Assembly: GCF_023159225.1 (NCBI RefSeq)
Contig: NC_063176.1
Coordinates: 7,948,963-8,012,962, forward strand
DNA length: 64,000 nt
Source of the DNA: Perognathus longimembris pacificus
Taxonomy: Eukaryota; Chordata; Mammalia; Rodentia; Heteromyidae
Reading direction: 5' to 3'
Shown here: in pieces, positions 60,855 through 64,000 of the stretch
Layout: every line of letters begins with the position of its first letter
Numbering within the stretch: the stretch's first letter is position 1
Made by a program: the position numbers and the translations under genes
Notes under the pieces: model-generated
Told to the model about the DNA's origin: nothing
What the model saw: the letters and a program-made list of their open reading frames with translations, nothing else
Databases searched by the model: none

Positions 60855-61445
60855 TATTTAAAAATTATCTTGAAATAGTTGTACAAAGAAGTTGCTATTT
60901 AGAAAAACACTTTATGAATACTATGTATTGTGGTGTCACTCATTTCAATGCTGTTACCTCCCTTCGACCCTTACATTGCTCAATTTTCTAGTATACACAA
61001 TGAATTTTTATCTGCATCCTTCTCACTTTTCCCCCTTCATTCTTCTGCTCCTCTCCTCTTGGTCCCATCTCCCTTTCTCAGAAGAACCATGCACTGGCAC
61101 TTGTCTTTTGGTGCTTTGACTTTGTCTTTCTAAGGAATTACACTACTTGAGTTCTCCCTAGAGTCTACCACATATCAGCGAATACATTTGTAGCCTCTTG
61201 AGTACAATGTGTTTACTTATAGATTTATAAGCAAATTGTAGCTACTACCTTTGTTTCTCTGGGTCTGATTTATTTCACTTAATATTTTTCCCAAGTCTTT
61301 TTATTTATCCTTATCATTCTTTCTAATGAATGAGTAAAATTCTATTTTGTATCTATGCTGCATTTTCTGGATTTGTTCATCTATTGAGGGGACATTTATG
61401 TTGATCCCATATCTTGGCTATAGTGAATAATGCTATGATGAATGT
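60855..61445 (-). mobile_element. L1: Old L1 (ORF2 C-terminus + 3' UTR)
   Basis: On the minus strand the ORF2 end lies near 61445-61250 (plus-strand 'atcttggctatagtgaataa' and 'tgggtctgatttatttcact') and an old 3' UTR follows to 60855. More diverged than the copies at 15605 and 30897. Confidence 0.75.
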
Positions 61446-62153
61446 ATTTAAAAATAACTATTAGAAACTCAATAACCCTAAAGCAGAATTCCTTCTCATT
61501 GACTTGTAGCTGCCTAGGCTTTGTGTAAATTATTCTGTCTCTTGTGTTTTCTTCAACATGATAAATTCCCATACACAGAAACATCCCATAAATACTGAAT
61601 TCCCTGAATAGAAAAGTTTATTTCTAAGAATGTAGAAAAAATATCTTTTTTTCCCCTAGAGCAGGATCAGCAGCCCTAATAACAGACCACAGCCCATCTG
61701 TCTGTGGGATCAGACTAAGAATTGAAGTTAAACTTTAAGTGTGCAAAACAAGAGTGAAGGAAAAATAATATTGTTGCAAAAAATTCTTGTGAAGCTCAAA
61801 TTTCAGTGGTAGTAAACAATTGTATCAAAATATGAGTTCCACAATGCATATTGTTATTTAAAAATGTAGAGTAAAATGGTATGTAATAGATTTATAATAT
61901 ATTGATGGATACCTATCTAGTTTCAAATCATTTGCATCATTGCAAGGAACATTCCTTGATCAGTGTCTTCATTGTATCCCTGATACCTGTATTAGCTAAT
62001 AATAATCATGATGACAAAGTCATAAATGTCATTACATTTAGGGGATATTAATGTTTTAGAGATGACACTTATACAAATATCATGTTAATAGACACAGAAA
62101 CACCTCAATACACACAAATGCACCTAGGCTGGTACCTTAAAAAAAATCATATT
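61446..62153. other. AT-rich non-coding stretch
   Basis: I see no feature here. Confidence 0.55.
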
Positions 62154-62167
62154 ACTTTATCTTAAAC

Positions 62168-62263
62168 ACACTCTACCACTTTGAGCCACAGTTCCACTTC
62201 TCCTTTTTGGTGGTTAATTGGAGACAAAACTCTCACACACTTTCTTGCCTGAGCTAGATTTGA
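62168..62263 (-). mobile_element. Tail-less internal SINE fragment with 14-bp flanking duplication
   Basis: An internal piece of a B1/ID SINE with neither its head nor its A-tail, flanked by ACTTTATCTTAAAC at 62154-62167 and 62264-62277. It is nearly identical to part of the SINE 2.1 kb upstream. Confidence 0.9.
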
Positions 62264-62319
62264 ACTTTATCTTAAACTTTGTGATTTGTTATTTCAGTAG
62301 TATTCCCTATTGGCCTAGC

Positions 62320-62420
62320 TTGTTCTTTGCCAGGTGCTTTACAATAGCTGAGATGTGGAAAAGTGTCCAATGTTTCTACAGAAAAATAAATATGGATATT
62401 GTGATACATTCTTAGAGTAC
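62320..62420 (+). mobile_element. L1: Possible old L1 ORF2-end scrap
   Basis: The block 'tttacaatagctgagatgtg' resembles the L1 ORF2 C-terminal/3' region. Short and uncertain. Confidence 0.4.
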
Positions 62421-64000
62421 AGTTTTGTTTGTTTATGTGAAAACATAAGCAAACTCAGATGTCACATGAACACTTATAATTTAACAATTATGGCATTACA
62501 TTGGGTTCTTCCATATATAGTTATTAAGTGAATCATAATGAGAAAATAAAATTGGAGATATTCTAGTTGTCTACTGAGTTTAAAGCCAAATTAAATTGGT
62601 GGTAAATAGGAGGTATACTTTCCCATATATGTTCCAGAAAGAAAGAAAATAAAACAATTCTCCCAGTCTTACTGTAGAACTTGCATAGACACATAAGATG
62701 AAATAATAACTTTTTGCTCATTCGGGGACAATTTTACGGTGGATGAATCTGAGAGTTGTATGTGAATCCCAGGAAGAAATTTGTATACATAATTTGAAAA
62801 CATAGTTTAAGAAAAACTTAAACAGTTAAAGTTTCAAAGCTCAACATAATAATTCTGGCAAGAGTAAATTTGTTTAAAGGCATCCAAATGTGTACAAATG
62901 GCGTTAGCAAATTATAAATGTCAATACTAGATTTTTAATACATATTCTTGTGAAGTCAGTTAAGTAGTACCTGTGCTGGTCAAATAAATCAGCATTTGTT
63001 TTACAAAAGAATTAAAAATAGAGAACCAATTGTTGAAATATAAGAACTTCATGGAGCTTTTTACCTAGTATTTCCAATAACCAGGATTCAACTCCTAGGT
63101 TGTCTCAACTACAACAAAACAAGAAACTGAGCAAAACCGAAACGTGACTACAACTAAAAGAGAAGACATGCAGTTTTATCAGTTTTACGCTTTTATGTGT
63201 GATCTCTGACATAACTCCACTAGCTTTGTTATTGTTCTGTCAGGGTGATTCAGAGATGGCAATGGCATGTAGTTCACGTTTTTCAGGATATTTCTAGAAT
63301 AAATAGAAATGATCTAGCATTGCGTTGGGGATTTCTTTCCAATCATTTGGTTCTGAGTAATGAAGAAGGCAACATTCAAACTGGTCAGTATTCAAACTGT
63401 TGCTAAATTAAAGAATGTCAGAACACACACAACCACACACACTATTTTCTACCAACATACCTTATTTTTCTGTGAATATTTTTTTAGGTCTGTGAAGTAA
63501 GTTTAATGTATATCAGATATTTCTCACTTATCTAGACTTTTTGTTATCACTGTCATATTTTCATTTTAACATTTCAGTGTTTAATTTCTGAGTCTGAATT
63601 AGAGATTAATTTTGAGCAAAAATACAATAATATACCTCTCCTCATTATTAAAACAAGTAGTTAGCTACTTAATCACACAAAGACTAAAATTAACAGTAAA
63701 TTGACATCAAACATCTAAATGCTTCAGCAAATACTGTACCCTGAACAGAACGCATCTTGGGAGAGGACATATCAATTGTTTCTTTGTATTTGCTTTTATT
63801 TTTAAAGGACTTCTGATTAATGTAACCATGGCAGAATATAGTCCATCTTCATGACAAGCTTTGTAGAACTAGGACCATCATGTTAGATGAGAGAACATCT
63901 AACTCAACTTATCTGCATGTTTTTAAAAATAAAAAATTTACATTTGTTTGGATACGTCAAATGTGCTTATACTCTTGAGAATTCTCTGAGACACTTATTT
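62421..64000. other. AT-rich non-coding stretch
   Basis: I see no gene or clear repeat to the window end. Confidence 0.6.

Overview
This is mammalian, almost certainly rodent, nuclear DNA. It is AT-rich, has no prokaryote-like gene packing and is dominated by interspersed repeats. Two dimeric SINE types recur: an ID-type dimer (tRNA-Ala-derived head) and a 7SL/B1-like plus ID-like dimer. They resemble the IDL-Geo and B1-ID style SINEs described from geomyoid and related rodents, so a kangaroo rat, pocket mouse or gopher is my best guess; that is inference. I recognise no intact host gene. The window reads as intergenic or deep intronic sequence.

Layout. 1-22 kb: AT-rich unique DNA with 5'-truncated L1 copies (two with clear target-site duplications, TSDs), several SINEs, two large polypurine/polypyrimidine tracts (6.3-6.6 kb and 12.3-12.6 kb) and simple repeats. 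22.3-27.1 kb: a complete minus-strand LTR element of betaretrovirus-like (class II) type, with 6-bp TSDs (TGGAAT), a tRNA-Lys1,2-like primer site, a purine tract, two LTRs of about 535 bp and a non-coding interior. 30.9-34.0 kb: an L1 with a 5' inversion (twin-priming structure) and a 13-bp TSD. 40.2-47.2 kb: a plus-strand gammaretrovirus-like provirus with 420-bp LTRs, a tRNA-Pro-like primer site, decayed gag and pro-pol, and env essentially missing. 48.7-52.05 kb: a related minus-strand provirus that is heavily deleted and mosaic, but whose two LTRs appear identical apart from one 16-bp deletion, so it inserted recently. 52.85-54.0 kb: an isolated GC-rich island with a TATA box, an ATG in good context, a membrane-protein-like broken reading frame and a partial tandem copy of its upstream region; I do not recognise the protein. 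54-64 kb: AT-rich DNA with old L1 and SINE copies, plus a 98-bp SINE fragment copied about 2.1 kb away and flanked by a 14-bp duplication.

How the parts relate. The two gamma-type proviruses lie head to head (opposite strands, 1.5 kb apart) and share LTR, leader, gag-start and pol-end sequence. The younger one also carries a non-coding stretch, including a truncated SINE, that aligns with the interior of the class II element 25 kb away. It therefore looks like a VL30-like, trans-mobilised recombinant. L1 supplied the machinery for the SINE and L1 insertions, several of which keep TT/AAGA-like cleavage sites. Coordinates of old repeats are by eye and approximate; the TSDs, LTR ends and primer sites were read base by base.
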